Positions 35,098 through 47,096 of a DNA stretch of 64,000 nucleotides are shown in pieces. Origin of the DNA: Ottelia alismoides (Eukaryota; Streptophyta; Magnoliopsida; Alismatales; Hydrocharitaceae); contig JAZKJV010002626.1 in the NCBI GenBank assembly GCA_037367405.1, forward strand, positions 124,001-188,000, given 5' to 3'. The notes below the pieces were generated by a model. The model was not told the origin of the DNA, did no database searches, and saw only the letters and a program-made list of their open reading frames with translations. A program made the translations under genes and the position numbers. Position 1 is the stretch's first letter. Each line of letters begins with the position of its first letter.

Positions 35098-36565
35098 AAA
35101 GCGACAACAACAACAACAACCACAAAGTCTTTTCCCACAATTAAGTAGGGTCGGCTACATGGATTCTTCGCCTCCATTCAGATCTATCTTGGGTCAATCT
35201 CGGGATTATATACAAAAAAATAAGACCCCTTCGCATAGTCTCTTTCCAACACTTCTTGGGCTATCCTCGCCCTCTATTAGCTGGCTCAACATCCCAACAC
35301 TCACATCTCCTAACTGGTACATCAGCTGATCTTCTTTGTAAATGGACAAATCATCTTAAGCGGTTTTCTCACATCTCAGAACTACACCAACTTTCTTTCT
35401 GATTGAAGCGTTCTGAATCCAATTTTTAAATGTGTCCACACATCCACCTTAGCATTTTCATTTTTGCTACAACCATTCTCTGCGCATGCCTATGGTTCAT
35501 AGGCAACATTCAGATCCATAGGACATATCAGGTCTCATGGCTGCTTTGTAAACTTTCCTTTAATTTTTTAAGGAATTTCTTATCTCAGAGAACTACAGAG
35601 GATCCTCTCCACTTTATCTAGCCTGCATTTATTCTATTAATAATATCTCCATCAATTTCCCCATCATTTTACAAAATAGATCCCAGATATCTAAAATAAT
35701 CTCTCTTCCGAAAGTTATCGTCACCAATCTTCATCTCGATTCCTTCACCACTGCTTCCATCAAATGTGCACTCCATATAATCCGTCTTAGCCCTACTTAT
35801 ACGAAATCCTTTAGTCTCCAAAGCATGTCTCCAGACCTCAAGCTTCTCATTTACTCCATCTTTAGTCTCGTCAGTCAACACAATATCATCAGCAAATAAC
35901 ATACATCAAGGTAACTCATCTTAATGCGACTTGTCAACTCGTCCATAATCATAGTAAAAAGAAATGGACTCAAAGATGAACCTTGATGTAAATCAATGTT
36001 GATGTCAAAATAATCGATCTTCCCAGATGGGGTCCTTACACAAGATAAAGTCCTATCATGCATATCCTTTTATGAGGTTAATGTATAGGACATGTACTTG
36101 TCTCTTCTCTAAAATTCTCCACAATATCTCTTGTGGGACAGAATCATAAGCCTTCTCCAAATCAATAAAGATCATATGGAGGTTCTTCTTTTTAGCTCTA
36201 TAAATCTCCATTGTTCTCCTCAGCAAATGGATAGCTTCAATAGTTGAGCAACCTGGCATGAATCCGAATTGATTTTCTTTTACTTTGGAAACTTGTCTCA
36301 ACCTTCTTTCGATCACCCATTCCCAAAATTTCATAGTGTGACTCATCAACTTGATACCTCTGTAATTTGAACAATTTTGAATGTCTCCTTTATTCTTATA
36401 AAGAGGCACCACAATACTCCTCCAATATTCAGGTATTTTTCTGCTTCGCCAAATAGTATTGAATAGATTTGTAAGCCAAGTCAAACATTGAATAGATTCA
36501 ACAGCTAAGGATAAATCCTTAAAAAATTTAAATGTGTACATCCAAAGTTTAGTGGATCGTATCAT
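35098..36565 (-). pseudogene. RTE-clade LINE, 5'-truncated, in CACTA
   Basis: Minus-strand reverse transcriptase of the common plant RTE type. It has YKNKGDIQNCSNYRGIKLMS, ENQFGFMPG, FIDLEKAYDSVP and DLHQGSSLSPFLF, and after frameshifts LFADDIVLTDETKDGVN (catalytic FADD intact) and a later DYFRYLGSIL. The N-terminal endonuclease and first RT block are absent. The 3' end (35098-35160) has AGTAGGGTCGGCTACATG-like sequence on the plus strand and closes in (TTG)n on the minus strand, typical of RTE tails. Several frameshifts make it dead. Confidence 0.85.
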
Positions 36566-37389
36566 TGAGTCTAGACCCTCGCAAGTAATTATCAGTCCAA
36601 GGTATAATACATCCTCTCATGTAATAGAAGTTCAAATTTTCATAGTCCCTTAAAATCTCCTCCCATGCATGATCCAGATAAGATTTAGTAACCCAATAGA
36701 TATCTCGGAGACTGAAGAGCAAGGACCTGAGCATATCAACTTGCATAATCGATACGAAATTTGATGCATGATTCAATGGAGATAAAAAACCTATGCATTT
36801 TAGAGATTATCAGAAAATGAGGCCATAGAAGGTGGTAATGCAACAATGATTCTAAGAGCTTTCCTTGTACTCAGATACACATCTAACCACATGCACTCTC
36901 TCTAATAATAACTCTAGTAAGACTGAATGTAACCATCAAATCTTGTTAACATCCATCTGGTATAAAAGTGATATAAGTTAGCTCAAAAACTTCAGCAACA
37001 AAGATGCTCTAGGAGACATATATTGCAAGACTCCTAAAAAATATTAATTTTTCTTAGCCTCCTCTTTATTAGACGTTTGTATAAATTTTTCATGGAGGCA
37101 AGAATGTTGATATACTCAAACGTATCAAAAGAGCCTTGAACATTGCTCTCCACTACAGTCATGAAAGAAGAAATGTTCCTCCTAAAGTATTTTTCACAAC
37201 CGTGTGTTCTCCCATGCATATTTGCAAAACTCATGTCTTCAGTGTCATCATTTGATGGAATCACACGACCATCCTCCTTTGGACCTCTAAGGGAAAGATC
37301 CGTGGTAGAAATTCACTCATGGCTCTCCTCCAAAAGATGAGCATCATAGAACTATAATGGAGCGGAGGCGTACTGTATGGGACCTATGT
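36566..37389. other. CACTA interior between LINE and microsatellite
   Basis: Minus-strand frames at 36776-36549 and 37264-37034 are open for about 75 codons each but show no recognisable domain. They could be remnants of a CACTA gene or of an older insertion. Confidence 0.3.
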
Positions 37390-37615
<226 letters not shown>

Positions 37616-38149
37616 ATAAATAATACAATTATCAGACATAAGAATTTTCTGTGATCAACATGTAGCATGTATTTCCTATATCAAGTACACTTGTAAAACA
37701 ATCATACACTATCAAATATATATCATACAACCAACAAATAACATTTCATACATAAAAAGCATATAATCATGTGTTGAAGGAATCGTATACAATAATCAAA
37801 TAAATATGATAGAGTATCAAATGAGTGTGAAGAAGGAATCATCACTTTGTATATAATCATGTGGAGAATGATGCATTGCAATCATACAACTATCAAAGAT
37901 AGAGTATTCCACATAATCATGTGATCATATATTACACCTAAATAAACTCCATAATAGTTACCAATAGATTCGATAATGAGAAGAACATGGAGAAGGAAAA
38001 GAGTTGTCCTACGACCATTGAGGAAGAAGAGATGATTAAAGGAGGAAGCGAATCGTCATCGTTTGTGACAATGATGTGTTATATGAGGTGAGGGATGAAA
38101 TGTGGCAAAGCATCGAGGGAATTGGTGATTTCATCGAATTCGACCAGAG
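37616..38149. other. CACTA interior right of microsatellite
   Basis: AT-rich, with repeated ATAATCATGTG and ATCATACAACTATCAAA words. No gene. Confidence 0.35.
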
Positions 38150-38830
38150 GGGACGATTGTAATGATTGTCTCCTCAATGAGAATCGGAGACAACCATAAT
38201 TAGGACCATCCCTTCCATTTTTGAGCATGCCTTATTTTACAGTATGCAGGATGGTCGCAAAAAAGACTATCCCGTTACTCAATGAAGCCGGAAGAATATG
38301 TGAGATAGATGTAGCAACTGTCTCCTCTAGTTCCAACATTTGATGCGATGTTCACATAAGCCTTTATGTGATAATGAAGATCGTACCATAAACCCCTCTA
38401 GAATCCTTTCTCTAAAGCAGAGATCTAGTGTAACCTGACATGACGATCATAACATCCATCACATATATGTTACCAATCAGGAGATGCATGGAAAACTATC
38501 CAGGATGGTTAAAACCGTCCCAAAAAGTCCACATGGGCTCAATTTTCGACCATAAAGGGGGTGGCGAATCAGGTGAGATGGGTATATCAACGACCACACC
38601 TCTTGATTAAATAAATAAGAGATAGTCATTTTACGACTGCCCCATCCATGTGCCGACGAGATGGTTGTTACTCTCACCATCCCATGTATGCCATTTATTA
38701 GGGATGATGGTGATTCGACCATCCCTTTTGAATATAGGTGGGACAAGAGAGCCTTGACCATCTTGTTCGAATATAGAAGGGACGATTTCTGTTTGACCGT
38801 CACATGTTCCCATCCCTAAAATAGAGTTCT
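38150..38830. repeat. Right subterminal repeat array of the CACTA element
   Basis: Multiple GGATGGT / ACCATCCC / GACGATT words in both orientations (for example near 38200, 38250, 38500, 38650, 38680, 38700, 38735 and 38760), mirroring the left array. Confidence 0.65.
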
Positions 38831-38840
38831 GTTTGCAGTG

Positions 38841-38843
38841 GAT
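38841..38843. repeat. CACTA target-site duplication, right (GAT)
   Basis: Matches 31918-31920. Confidence 0.8.
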
Positions 38844-38945
38844 GATCTCTACTTTGGCTTAGTCAACCTCCACGTTCTTGCTAGAGATAACACGACCAAG
38901 TACAAACCTATGAGTCAACATGGAATGTCTCTTCTTCCGAGATAA
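38844..38945 (-). pseudogene. RT fragment of element D, upstream side of the CACTA insertion
   Basis: The minus strand encodes a KKRHSMLTHRFVLGRVIS-type stretch, the RT segment just before the sequence at 31917. The frame runs on across the CACTA insertion once one GAT copy is discounted. Upstream of 38945 the RT similarity stops abruptly. Confidence 0.7.
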
Positions 38946-40480
38946 TACCTAATTCACTAGAGAGAAAATCACTTAGAAAAAACCAAGTACAATCCCCTGA
39001 GTCAAATGACATGAAAGCGAAGAACTGGAGAGATAATAATCAAAAAATCACTTAGAGAGCTTTTCTTCTTCACCTGATAGAGTAAGAATGATTTTGTATG
39101 AGTTCCAATGTAGATATGAGGTCCTTTGTAGACGGATCTAAAAAATATGGCTATTAGAAATAAAAATGGTATCAACTCGATGAAGATTTTGTGTAGAGTG
39201 ATTGATCAGGTAAATCGGATGATTGATCAATTCAATATAATTGATCATTAAAAAGGTTGATCGATCATTGCATGAATGTTGGAAATTCAATATTCAAAAT
39301 ATGATCAATTATGAATAAGGAATAACGGATTATAGGTGATCGATCTATGAAAGCAAATGGTTCATCAAGGACGAGTAGTTAGTAAACAAATAAGATCGAT
39401 CATTTGTTGAATTCTTTGATATCCTGATTTGGAAAGTTTTTAAGGATGCTGCCGATGTTACAACTTTGACAAACATACAATGTAAATAATACAACAACTT
39501 TTTAAACAACTCAAAGAAACTTCTAGGATTTTATAACTTCATCACTGTAGTTTACTTTGTTGAGTATCTGATATTGAGTCACACTGCATTCTTGCAATTA
39601 CAATAAACAAAGCGAGTGACTATAATACTTGCGTGTGCCCTATTTCTATGCATGCATTACCCGGGTTTATAAAGAAATCCACACCAAGAATAATTAGATG
39701 AGAGTATTTCGAGGTGTCAAGTTGGATTCGTTGCATTGTTCATTGCATTAAGTAAGAAAGAGCTGATAAGCTACACACATATTGTTGACTTTGTAACTCA
39801 AACAAAGCATGGGGGTAAATAAGTGGATCTGAGCTGGTTGCTAATATTGAAATTGAATAGAAAGTTGTGGAACTTGAGGACCATTTAGACTAAAATCCTA
39901 AATCTAATTTAGTCTATTAGTCCAAAGGAATGATTGAGGTACACCCGCCATCTTATTGTTGAATTGGTTCAAGGAACAATTTATTCCATTTTTTCTTTTC
40001 TGCTTATTCTTTAAATATATATTTGCCAATAGACTAATACAATTTTAATATAGGAGATAACAACCATAACTTTTAGTATAATCTCATTTTCGATCCATGA
40101 CATCCCATCATGAGTACGACCTAAATGAGTTGTATAGACAAAACGCTACAAATGATGCCAAATGATGCATAGAGAGTATGTTTGATGATTAGACGTATTA
40201 TTGTTGTTCAACGAAAGATCATTCTGCAAACAAAAAATCAAACACAATGGCACAATAAAAGGAATCGTTTCCCAATTTTCACCGAAGACGGATGTATGTT
40301 TTATAAAGAGGCGAGGATCTCCTATTCACCAAGATGAGGTGACCGACTAGTTGCGTCACAATCTTTCCCAAGAGAGTTGAGAACTCAATTTTATTGGTAG
40401 ACTCAATATCCAAAAAAATACTTGATCATGATTTTTGAAGGCTTACCCTCTTGTTATATACAAAGCTCCTTAATTCTTTG
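38946..40480. other. Intergenic, no gene recognised
   Basis: No coding similarity. 39190-39420 is rich in TTGATCA/GATCGATC words. The rest is ordinary AT-rich sequence between element D and the WPP gene. Confidence 0.35.
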
Positions 40481-40790
40481 GTGCCGTCGAGATTTCTATG
40501 TGGCACATGAATCCTCAACACGATCAAACTATCATTCCCTGATTGACACATGCCTAGATCTGTTGAATTCACTTGTTAGACCATTGATCCTATAGAAGTG
40601 TCGAGATTTACATGTGTCGTCTCAATTCTTGACATGATTGAACTGCCATCCCACGACATCCTTTGAATGATTTTGTTGAGCAAGCGATCCTTTGGTGACA
40701 TCAAGATTTCTAGATGTCCTTTCCATTTCCTTGGAGAAATTCAGACACCATTATCTAACATTTGTCAAGATTCGCATGATCGAGAGATAA
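40480..40790. repeat. Degenerate tandem repeat, about 110-bp period
   Basis: Three diverged units begin with (G)TCGAGATTT / TCAAGATTT at about 40487, 40601 and 40710. Each contains a GATC-plus-tail segment. It lies 0.4-0.7 kb upstream of the WPP gene. Confidence 0.5.
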
Positions 40791-41128
40791 CATACTTACC
40801 CTCGTTTCGATTTGGTTTGTACTGATGGACAAGTGGTTCTTTTGTGGTGTTTAATTCTCTTGGTTGCACAGCTTATTCTTGATCTTTTTTGTTGCTAGCA
40901 TCACGCTATGGTTTTTACCCCTCGTCGCCCTCAAGCAACCAAGGGAGGTACATACACATAACAATGTTTACAAGGGTACAATGGTACTAGAATCCAAACC
41001 CACGGCGACGCTTGTCCTCCAATGAATTGTCTCCTCCGCACGCCCACACTTCCCACTTCGCACTCGTCACTTCTCGGTAACATCACCCTCTGTCATCTCA
41101 TATCACTTCACCCTCACCAATCCAACCC

Positions 41129-41135
41129 TATATTC
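41129..41135 (+). promoter_or_regulatory. Weak TATA-like site upstream of WPP gene
   Basis: TATATTC, 54-60 bases ahead of the ATG, in the context CCCTATATTCAAACA. The distance would leave a 5' UTR of roughly 25-30 bases. There are longer alternatives upstream, so this is tentative. Confidence 0.3.
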
Positions 41136-41188
41136 AAACACAGAGGTCATCAACGGTGCCGCTCTCCATCCGTCCCTAGTTCGTCACC

Positions 41189-41761
41189 ATGGCCGAAGTC
41201 ATCGATGCTCCCCAGCAGCAGGAGCCCCAGAACCACGAACAACCCCCACCTTCACCCGCAGAGGAGGCAGAAACCAAGGATCCCTCCTCTTCCCCGCCTC
41301 CTCCCCCGCCTTCCACCACATCAACCCCACCCGTGTCCTCCTTCTCCTCTCTCTCCCTCAGCATATGGCCCCCTTCCCAGCGCACCCGCACCGCTGTACT
41401 CAACCGCCTCGTGGAGACCCTCTCCTCCCCTTCCGTCCTCTCCAACCGCTACGGCTCCCTTCCCGCTGACGAGGCCTCCTCCCTCGCCCGCCAAATCGAG
41501 GACGAGGCCTTCTCCCTCGCCTCCTCCTCTCCACCTTCTCCCGACGATGACGGCATGGCCATCCTCCAGATCTACTCCCGCGAGATCAGCAAGCGCATGC
41601 TCGACGCCGTCAAGGTCCGTGCTGCCGCTACTGCCTCCACCGCTGCTTCGTCCCCCGCCCCTTCCTCCGCCGCGGAGCCGACCCCCGCCCCGTCCGATCC
41701 CGTTTCTGCCCCCGTTGCTGAGGAGATCTCATCCGTCGAATCCGAGTCCTCTCAAGCTTGA
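41189..41761 (+). CDS. WPP-domain protein, MAF1/WPP1-2-like
   Basis: An intact intronless 190-residue protein of the WPP family, plant-specific nuclear-envelope proteins that bind the WPP domains of RanGAP tethers and WIT-type partners at the nuclear pore. Residues 1-56 are a disordered P/S/Q/E-rich leader. Residues 57-145 form the WPP domain: S-I-W-P-P at 58-62, RTAVLNRLVETL, SNRYGSLPADEASSLARQIEDEAF, then DGMAILQIYSREISKRMLDAVK. Residues 146-190 are an A/S/P/E-rich tail. The length is close to Arabidopsis WPP2. The ATG sits in a good plant context (CACCATGGC). Codons are strongly GC-rich at third positions, unlike the surrounding transposons. It is the only clear host gene. Confidence 0.93.
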   Translation: MAEVIDAPQQQEPQNHEQPPPSPAEEAETKDPSSSPPPPPPSTTSTPPVSSFSSLSLSIWPPSQRTRTAVLNRLVETLSSPSVLSNRYGSLPADEASSLARQIEDEAFSLASSSPPSPDDDGMAILQIYSREISKRMLDAVKVRAAATASTAASSPAPSSAAEPTPAPSDPVSAPVAEEISSVESESSQA

Positions 41762-42654
41762 GGTCGATCCTTGTCTTTCAATGAGCGCAACATATTAGAT
41801 AATTTTGAACTTATTGGATGATTTGTGGTGTTATTATATGGTTATGGGGAAATGGTGTGGTGGATGAACTCAGTTCTAGGGTTGCCGTGGGGACTGTAGC
41901 TATTAGATCCGGTATTTTATTGCAGACTTGAGCTCATTCTATGATGCCTTTTAGTTTCTATTCGTCTGAGAGACTCGAAATCAGTCTTCTTTCGTGATAT
42001 TGTGGGATTTATGTTTGATGAACGCTTGTAATCCTCTCATGCATTTTTGCCCCTCTTAAATTATGATTTTTGATTGGAAGCTCCAACTCTAGATGGCTGG
42101 TGCACACTAGTTTGGTAGATGGAATGGCATGCGGAGAGATGTCTTGAAATCTGGATCCAGTCTGATCATATTTAGACTTACTTGGAACTTGATGTCCGTA
42201 TCTGGAATAGGTTTTTTCTAATGGATATGGACCAGAGGCTACTTATCTTTGGCAACTGAAAATATTCCCACAACCCACACCTCATTTTTATGTATAGGTA
42301 GAGGTGCTTTTCCAAATAAAAAAGAGAGAGGCTAGCTATTGGATTGAACGCACTAGTTCAAGTGTCCAACCAAGCTGTATTTCAGTTTCTTCACCAACAG
42401 GACACACCATCCTACCAACATTAAATTTTCACAACCGATTTGAGTGCTTAACCCTTCACTTATACACAATCTAGTGTTTCAAGCTCCAAATCTTGTTGCT
42501 ATTGGAGCAAGGAATATATGGTATTCTCCTTTTACTTCATGCGTTTATATCTTCATGCCGTGCTGGCAATTGTTATTTAAGACAATAACCCTCCCTTTCA
42601 TGTTGAATTGTTTCAACATTAGGGGGATGTCACATCTTAACATATGGTAGAGCT
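41762..42654 (+). other. 3' flank of WPP gene, no gene
   Basis: Likely 3' UTR for the first few hundred bases, followed by intergenic sequence up to L1 copy 1. No polyadenylation signal could be chosen with confidence. Confidence 0.35.
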
Positions 42655-44363
42655 ATTGCACCTTAATTATTTCTCCAGTGTAGAGTTTTTTCCTACATGG
42701 TGGGCAGCTCATGGATAGTATGGTTTGGCATCTGAGATCATGGTGGATTGGAGGAGGGGAGCAAGTGATGTTTTGTGGAAGGTAGACTTTTCGAAGGTAT
42801 ATGATGGTGTTGATTGGCGCTTCCTGTGGGTTTCTTTGTACCGACGAGGCTTCCTAGACCAATGGATCACATGGATGAAACGATGTGTCACAACTGCCTC
42901 CTGCGCGGTCCTTGTGAATGGCAACTAGGAGAGGGGGGTTTCCAGCCACAGAGGGACGTTCGTAAGGGTTTCCCCCTCACCCCCTTGTTCTCAATGCAGA
43001 TGCCTTGGCGGTTATGGTTGACCGTGCGGTCTTGGGCGGTTTCTGCAACAGCTACAACTTGGAGGAGATCTTGGTTCATATCCTTCAATATGCAGACAAT
43101 ACCATCTTGTTTGCTGAGGAAGGATCTGAGAGTTATAGAGGGCTGTCAGTGGTACTTGACATCTTTGGTGCAGCATTAGATTTGGGGCTTAATAGTGCTA
43201 AATCGGAATTTGTGCCTCTCATAGGTTTGGTGATGTACTGGTTGGTTGAGATCCCCTCGTAAGAATCTATGTTTGCAGTATCTTGGCGTGCCTTTGATTA
43301 CTGGAAGGATGCATATGGTAGATTTGTTGCACGTGATTGAGAAAATGGAGCAAAGATTGACAAGTTGGAGGTCTACTTGTCTATCTCATTGTGGTAGATT
43401 GGTGTTGCTGAAATCGGTTCTCTCTGCTATTCCTATCTTCTTCTTGTCATCTAGGCTTCTTCTAGTTGGGATTTGGATGAAGCTCAAGAGTATCTTGAGA
43501 TGGTTTTTTTAGTCATCGTTGGAGAGTTCAAACGGGGTGCCACTTGTTGATTGGTGGATAGTTTCGAGTTCGAAGGATAATGGTGGTTTGGTGTTCGCAG
43601 TTTGGAGGAGATGAACAAGGCTTTGCTAAGTTAGTGGATCGTTCGTATTTGGGGAGATTGTGACAGCTTGGTATGCATACTGATCCAGAAGATTTATTGT
43701 TTGGGCTATTCGTTTCCTGAACCATGGACATTTGGATATGCTCCCTCATATTTCTGGCGAGGAATTTGCGACGTAGTACGAGAGATTCGACCATTTATAA
43801 GGCTAATCATGAGTGATGGTGTGGGCTTCAAGTTTTGGACTAGTGATTGTGGTGCGGATGGGGCATTTGGTTTGCAGTTCTCATGGTTGATGACGTTGGC
43901 TATGGATTTACAATGTTACGTTGCGGATGTTCGGGACAAATAATCATTCTTTCCACACTTCAAATTTGAGATGTCAGATCAGTGCATGAATGAGCCAATG
44001 GAGATGTTGCATGAATTTGAGGGCATTGAGGGGCCAACCTAGTTGCGAGACTGTTGTAGATGGTGTGGTGGTTCCTTCTTTGTGGGGAAAACATACATGG
44101 GCTTGAAGGGTTTAATGATGTTTGATCATAATGGGTGTGTTGCTGACTGTGGAGATGGAAAATCCTGGGAGACGTAAAGAATTTTTATGCAGCTATTTAG
44201 AAGGGTGAGTCGTGAGATTGTTGATAGGTTACAAATTTGCATGTTTTGTCTAGATAGCTGATCTGATTTGCGATCGATGCCAGAGGGATGTGGAGAGTGC
44301 GGATCACCTTTTCTTCAGGTGTGGAAGCTTTGTGGATGCATGAGAATTGTTTGGTAGTATCAT
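42655..44363 (+). pseudogene. L1 reverse transcriptase remnant, copy 1
   Basis: Segments in shifted frames: LWKVDFSKVYDGVDWRFLW, WMKRCVTTASCAVLVNG, LQYADNTILFAEEG (the RT catalytic box reads YADN where L1 has FADD), LGLNSAKSEF, LQYLGVPLITGRM, RLTSWRSTCLSHCGRLVLLKSVLSAIPIFF, LVDWW and a final CQRDVESADHLFF zinc-binding-like segment. The endonuclease and early RT blocks are absent. It shares a family with copy 2 (60455-63110). Confidence 0.82.
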
Positions 44364-44372
44364 GATTTCCAC

Positions 44373-45944
44373 CAAGGCCTTAAATGTTGGATTTCAGTTT
44401 CATTTCGATGCCTGGAAAGATAAATTCGGTGGAATTTCAGTGAAATGGCCAGAAATTAGGGAAACTACTTGAAAACTCATTTTTTCCTAAAATTATGATT
44501 TCTAATATTCTTTAACTCAATAAATAGATAGAAATAAATAGTTTTTTGCTAATAGCAATATATTAACATGATTTGTTATATTAAAATTTTCTCAATCGCT
44601 CCAACAGTAAAATAGTTTTGCAACCGAAATTAGAATCATTAGTTTCGTCTCTTGAAATGGTGCGACATGCAATAATAACATAGAAAAACATTGGCCAACA
44701 AAGAATACTAGCAAAATGGTATCTTATGTAAGAAATTGAAAATCGAAATGATAGGTTATAACTTGTATCTAAACAAAATACTTTCATCTTAGTCATCTTA
44801 GAAATTGTATAGCTTGTGATCATAAAATATACACTATACAAGACAAACAAATCAATTAATACCAAGAAACAACGTTGCATTCACTAGCACAATCTATGTC
44901 CAACCTGATAGTAGACAAATACTTATAGTCACAAGATTTGGAAGGTTTCTAACAACCTAGCCCTCACGCAATTGCACGTACTCCTTGTAGTAGAGAGAAG
45001 TCCCAAGAAAGCAAAAGCCTTAAATTTCGTATTTTGATTTTGTTTCGCCATTGTCTGGAAAGAAATATTTCGGTGAATTATGATGAAATCATCGAAAATC
45101 TTGGAAATGGAAACTTGACTTTTTTTTCCAAAAGCTAAGGTATTTAGTATTCCTATGTTTGCTTAAATCCATGTTGAAAAAATCAGACTGTCTTGAGTCA
45201 AATTCCTAAATAGTTTTTCAAATACTATTTAGGAATTTGTCTCTGATTGTTTTATGCTGGTTGTCGACTACCTAACGAAACCTTCCTTAATTTACCTAGT
45301 CTTGGGACGTGTCATGACTAAGTTTTTAATATTATTAAGTCAATAAATAAAATAGAAATGCACACTTATTATTATGTAGCTTGCGAATACAGGTTTTAAG
45401 TAATACTATTGTCTCAATCATCACATGTTGATATGTAGAGCAACGTGTTGCTTAGAGTTAGAACTATATGTTAAACTGGAAACAAAATCAATAATAGTCA
45501 CCTCGTCAATAAGAATGACATGCCACACATAATAACTACTAATCTAAATATATATATATATCAAAATAAAGAAAGAACAAAAAAAAATAAAGCTATTAAG
45601 TTTTATGTTTAGCTGATTTGGTTTGGATTTAGATCTAAAATTTAGAAACTGAGTAAAGAAAATTTTTAAAACAATGTAAAAAACTCTAGCAGCTCAGCAC
45701 ATTGACTAATAAATAATCGAAAATTCATTAATATATGCAAAATTCGATAAAAGCAAAGGGCATATTCCCTTACTTTTGTTGTTTCACTGAAATGATATGC
45801 AATTTTATAAAATTTCCTTGACATTTCGATGATATTTCGTTCAAATCATGGAAAAAGAAATAAGGTAGTGTTTCAATTTCGGTAACCAAAAGAAATGGAA
45901 ATTTCAAAGAAATTCAATGGATTTTTGTTGAAATCCGAGGCCAT
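44373..45944. mobile_element. 1.57-kb element with 9-bp target duplication (family X, copy 3)
   Basis: It starts CAAGGCCTTAAATG and ends CCGAGGCCAT, the same ends as the short elements at 50038-50233 and 50883-51109. Flanking 9-mers GATTTCCAC (44364-44372) and GATTTCTAC (45945-45953) match at eight of nine positions. A 9-bp duplication suggests Mutator-type transposition. It has no coding sequence. A second left-end-like tract lies at about 45010, hinting that the element is itself composite. Confidence 0.65.
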
Positions 45945-46335
45945 GATTTCTACAGATGGGGTATTGAGTTTTATGTTTAGCTGATTTGGTTTGGATTTAG
46001 ATCTAAAATTTAGAAACTGAGTAAAGAAAATTTTTAAAACAATGTAAAAAACTCTAGCAGCTCAGCACATTGACGAATAAATAATTGAAAATTCATTAAT
46101 ATATGCAAAATTCGATGAAAGCAAAGGGCATATTCCCTTACTTTTGTTGTTTCACTGAAATGATATGCAATTTTATAAAATTTTCTTGACATTTCGATGA
46201 TATTTCGTTCAAATCATGGAAAAAGAAATAAGGTAGTGTTTCAATTTCGGTAACCAAAAGAAATGGAAATTTCAAAGAAATTCAATGGAATTTTGTTGAA
46301 ATCCGAGGCCATGATTTCTACAGATGGGGTATGAG
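45600..46335. repeat. 368-bp tandem duplication
   Basis: Units 45600-45967 and 45968-46335 differ at only about six positions. Each unit includes the right end of the inserted element, its target duplication and 14 bases of L1 flank, so the duplication followed the insertion. Confidence 0.95.
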
Positions 46336-46467
46336 GTTCTGGAAATCGATTGGTGCAGATTGACACGATACTGAGAAGGAGCATGCAAGTTGCATGGTAA
46401 TGGTTTAACTATTTGACATGTTATAAATTTGGTGGTATTTCGAAATGATCGTTTTTACGGTGAAATG

Positions 46468-46617
46468 TGTTAGAGAGCTTTTATGTTACATCACTGTTTT
46501 ATTACATATCTATATTTTTTGTCCATAGTTTGTAATTTATCCATTAGGAGTTCTCTCTTCTATATAAGAGAGCCCTTGGGCTCTATGAATAAACACACCA
46601 AGTATTCTTTCTCGACA
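46468..46617 (+). repeat. 5' LTR of copia element, 150 bp
   Basis: It begins TGTTAGAGAGC and ends TTCTCGACA directly before the primer site. The length is short but within the copia range. A TATA box lies at 46561. Confidence 0.7.
46561..46567 (+). promoter_or_regulatory. TATA box within overlapping hairpins in copia LTR
   Basis: TATATAA lies between CTCTCTT (46553-46559) and AAGAGAG (46566-46572). A second stem, GAGCCC (46570-46575) with GGGCTC (46578-46583), follows. Confidence 0.55.
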
Positions 46618-46634
46618 TGGTATCAGGGCGGCGG
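46618..46634 (+). other. Primer-binding site of copia element (initiator Met)
   Basis: TGGTATCAGGGC immediately follows the LTR; the usual plant copia site is TGGTATCAGAGC. Confidence 0.8.
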
Positions 46635-47096
46635 TCCTAGATCGAAGTCCTGAGCCAAAACCCTAACCCTACCATCCAACCCTCCTTTTTTTGTGTACTA
46701 ACCCTCTACTAGTAGCAACTTCACACGTCACCAACAACCCCCAGTAGCAGCGCTACGACTGCAGCAACCGCCGACGACACAATGGCATTGTTGGCTGCTC
46801 CCAGCGACACCGCTGCTGCCCCAATAGCACCTAGCACCGCCTCCCAGCGGTTCCTAGCGTCGCTTGTGGCCCCGTGGCTCATCGCAGGTGATTGTGCTGC
46901 TGTGTAGGTCATTTTGAATCCATGATTTCATGATTTTGGGTCTGATTTTCGAGATTTCTGGTTTGATTTACCTTATTTTTTTTTTATCAAAATCACCACT
47001 ATTCATTTGAAGATGGTTGTAATGCGAGTTTAAAATCACAACCATCTCGTTTCGTGTCTATTTAAAAGTGGCACGATTGGTCTAAGGTCCTAGTGA
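46635..47096 (+). other. 5' leader of copia element
   Basis: No recognised coding sequence. An alanine-rich minus-strand frame here is a by-product of GC-repeat sequence. Confidence 0.4.

Larger units (their letters stand above)
42655..46467 (+). mobile_element. L1-type LINE copy 1 (5'-truncated, interrupted)
   Basis: ORF2 remnants run 42655-44363. The L1 sequence resumes at 46313-46467, where a GATTGGTGCAGATTG tract aligns with 62894-62908 of copy 2. In between are the 44373-45944 insertion and a 368-bp duplication. A copia LTR begins at 46468, so the L1 3' end is cut there or lies beyond the copia element. Confidence 0.75.

Noticed and set aside
41022..41798. 258-codon proline-rich frame overlapping the WPP gene
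   Set aside because: It is an off-frame reading of GC-rich DNA. The overlapping frame has a clear WPP domain and a good start context.
46721..46912. Alanine/valine-rich minus frame in the copia leader
   Set aside because: It is an artefact of GC-rich trinucleotide-like sequence (CAGCAGCGC, ACCGC) and lies antisense to the leader.
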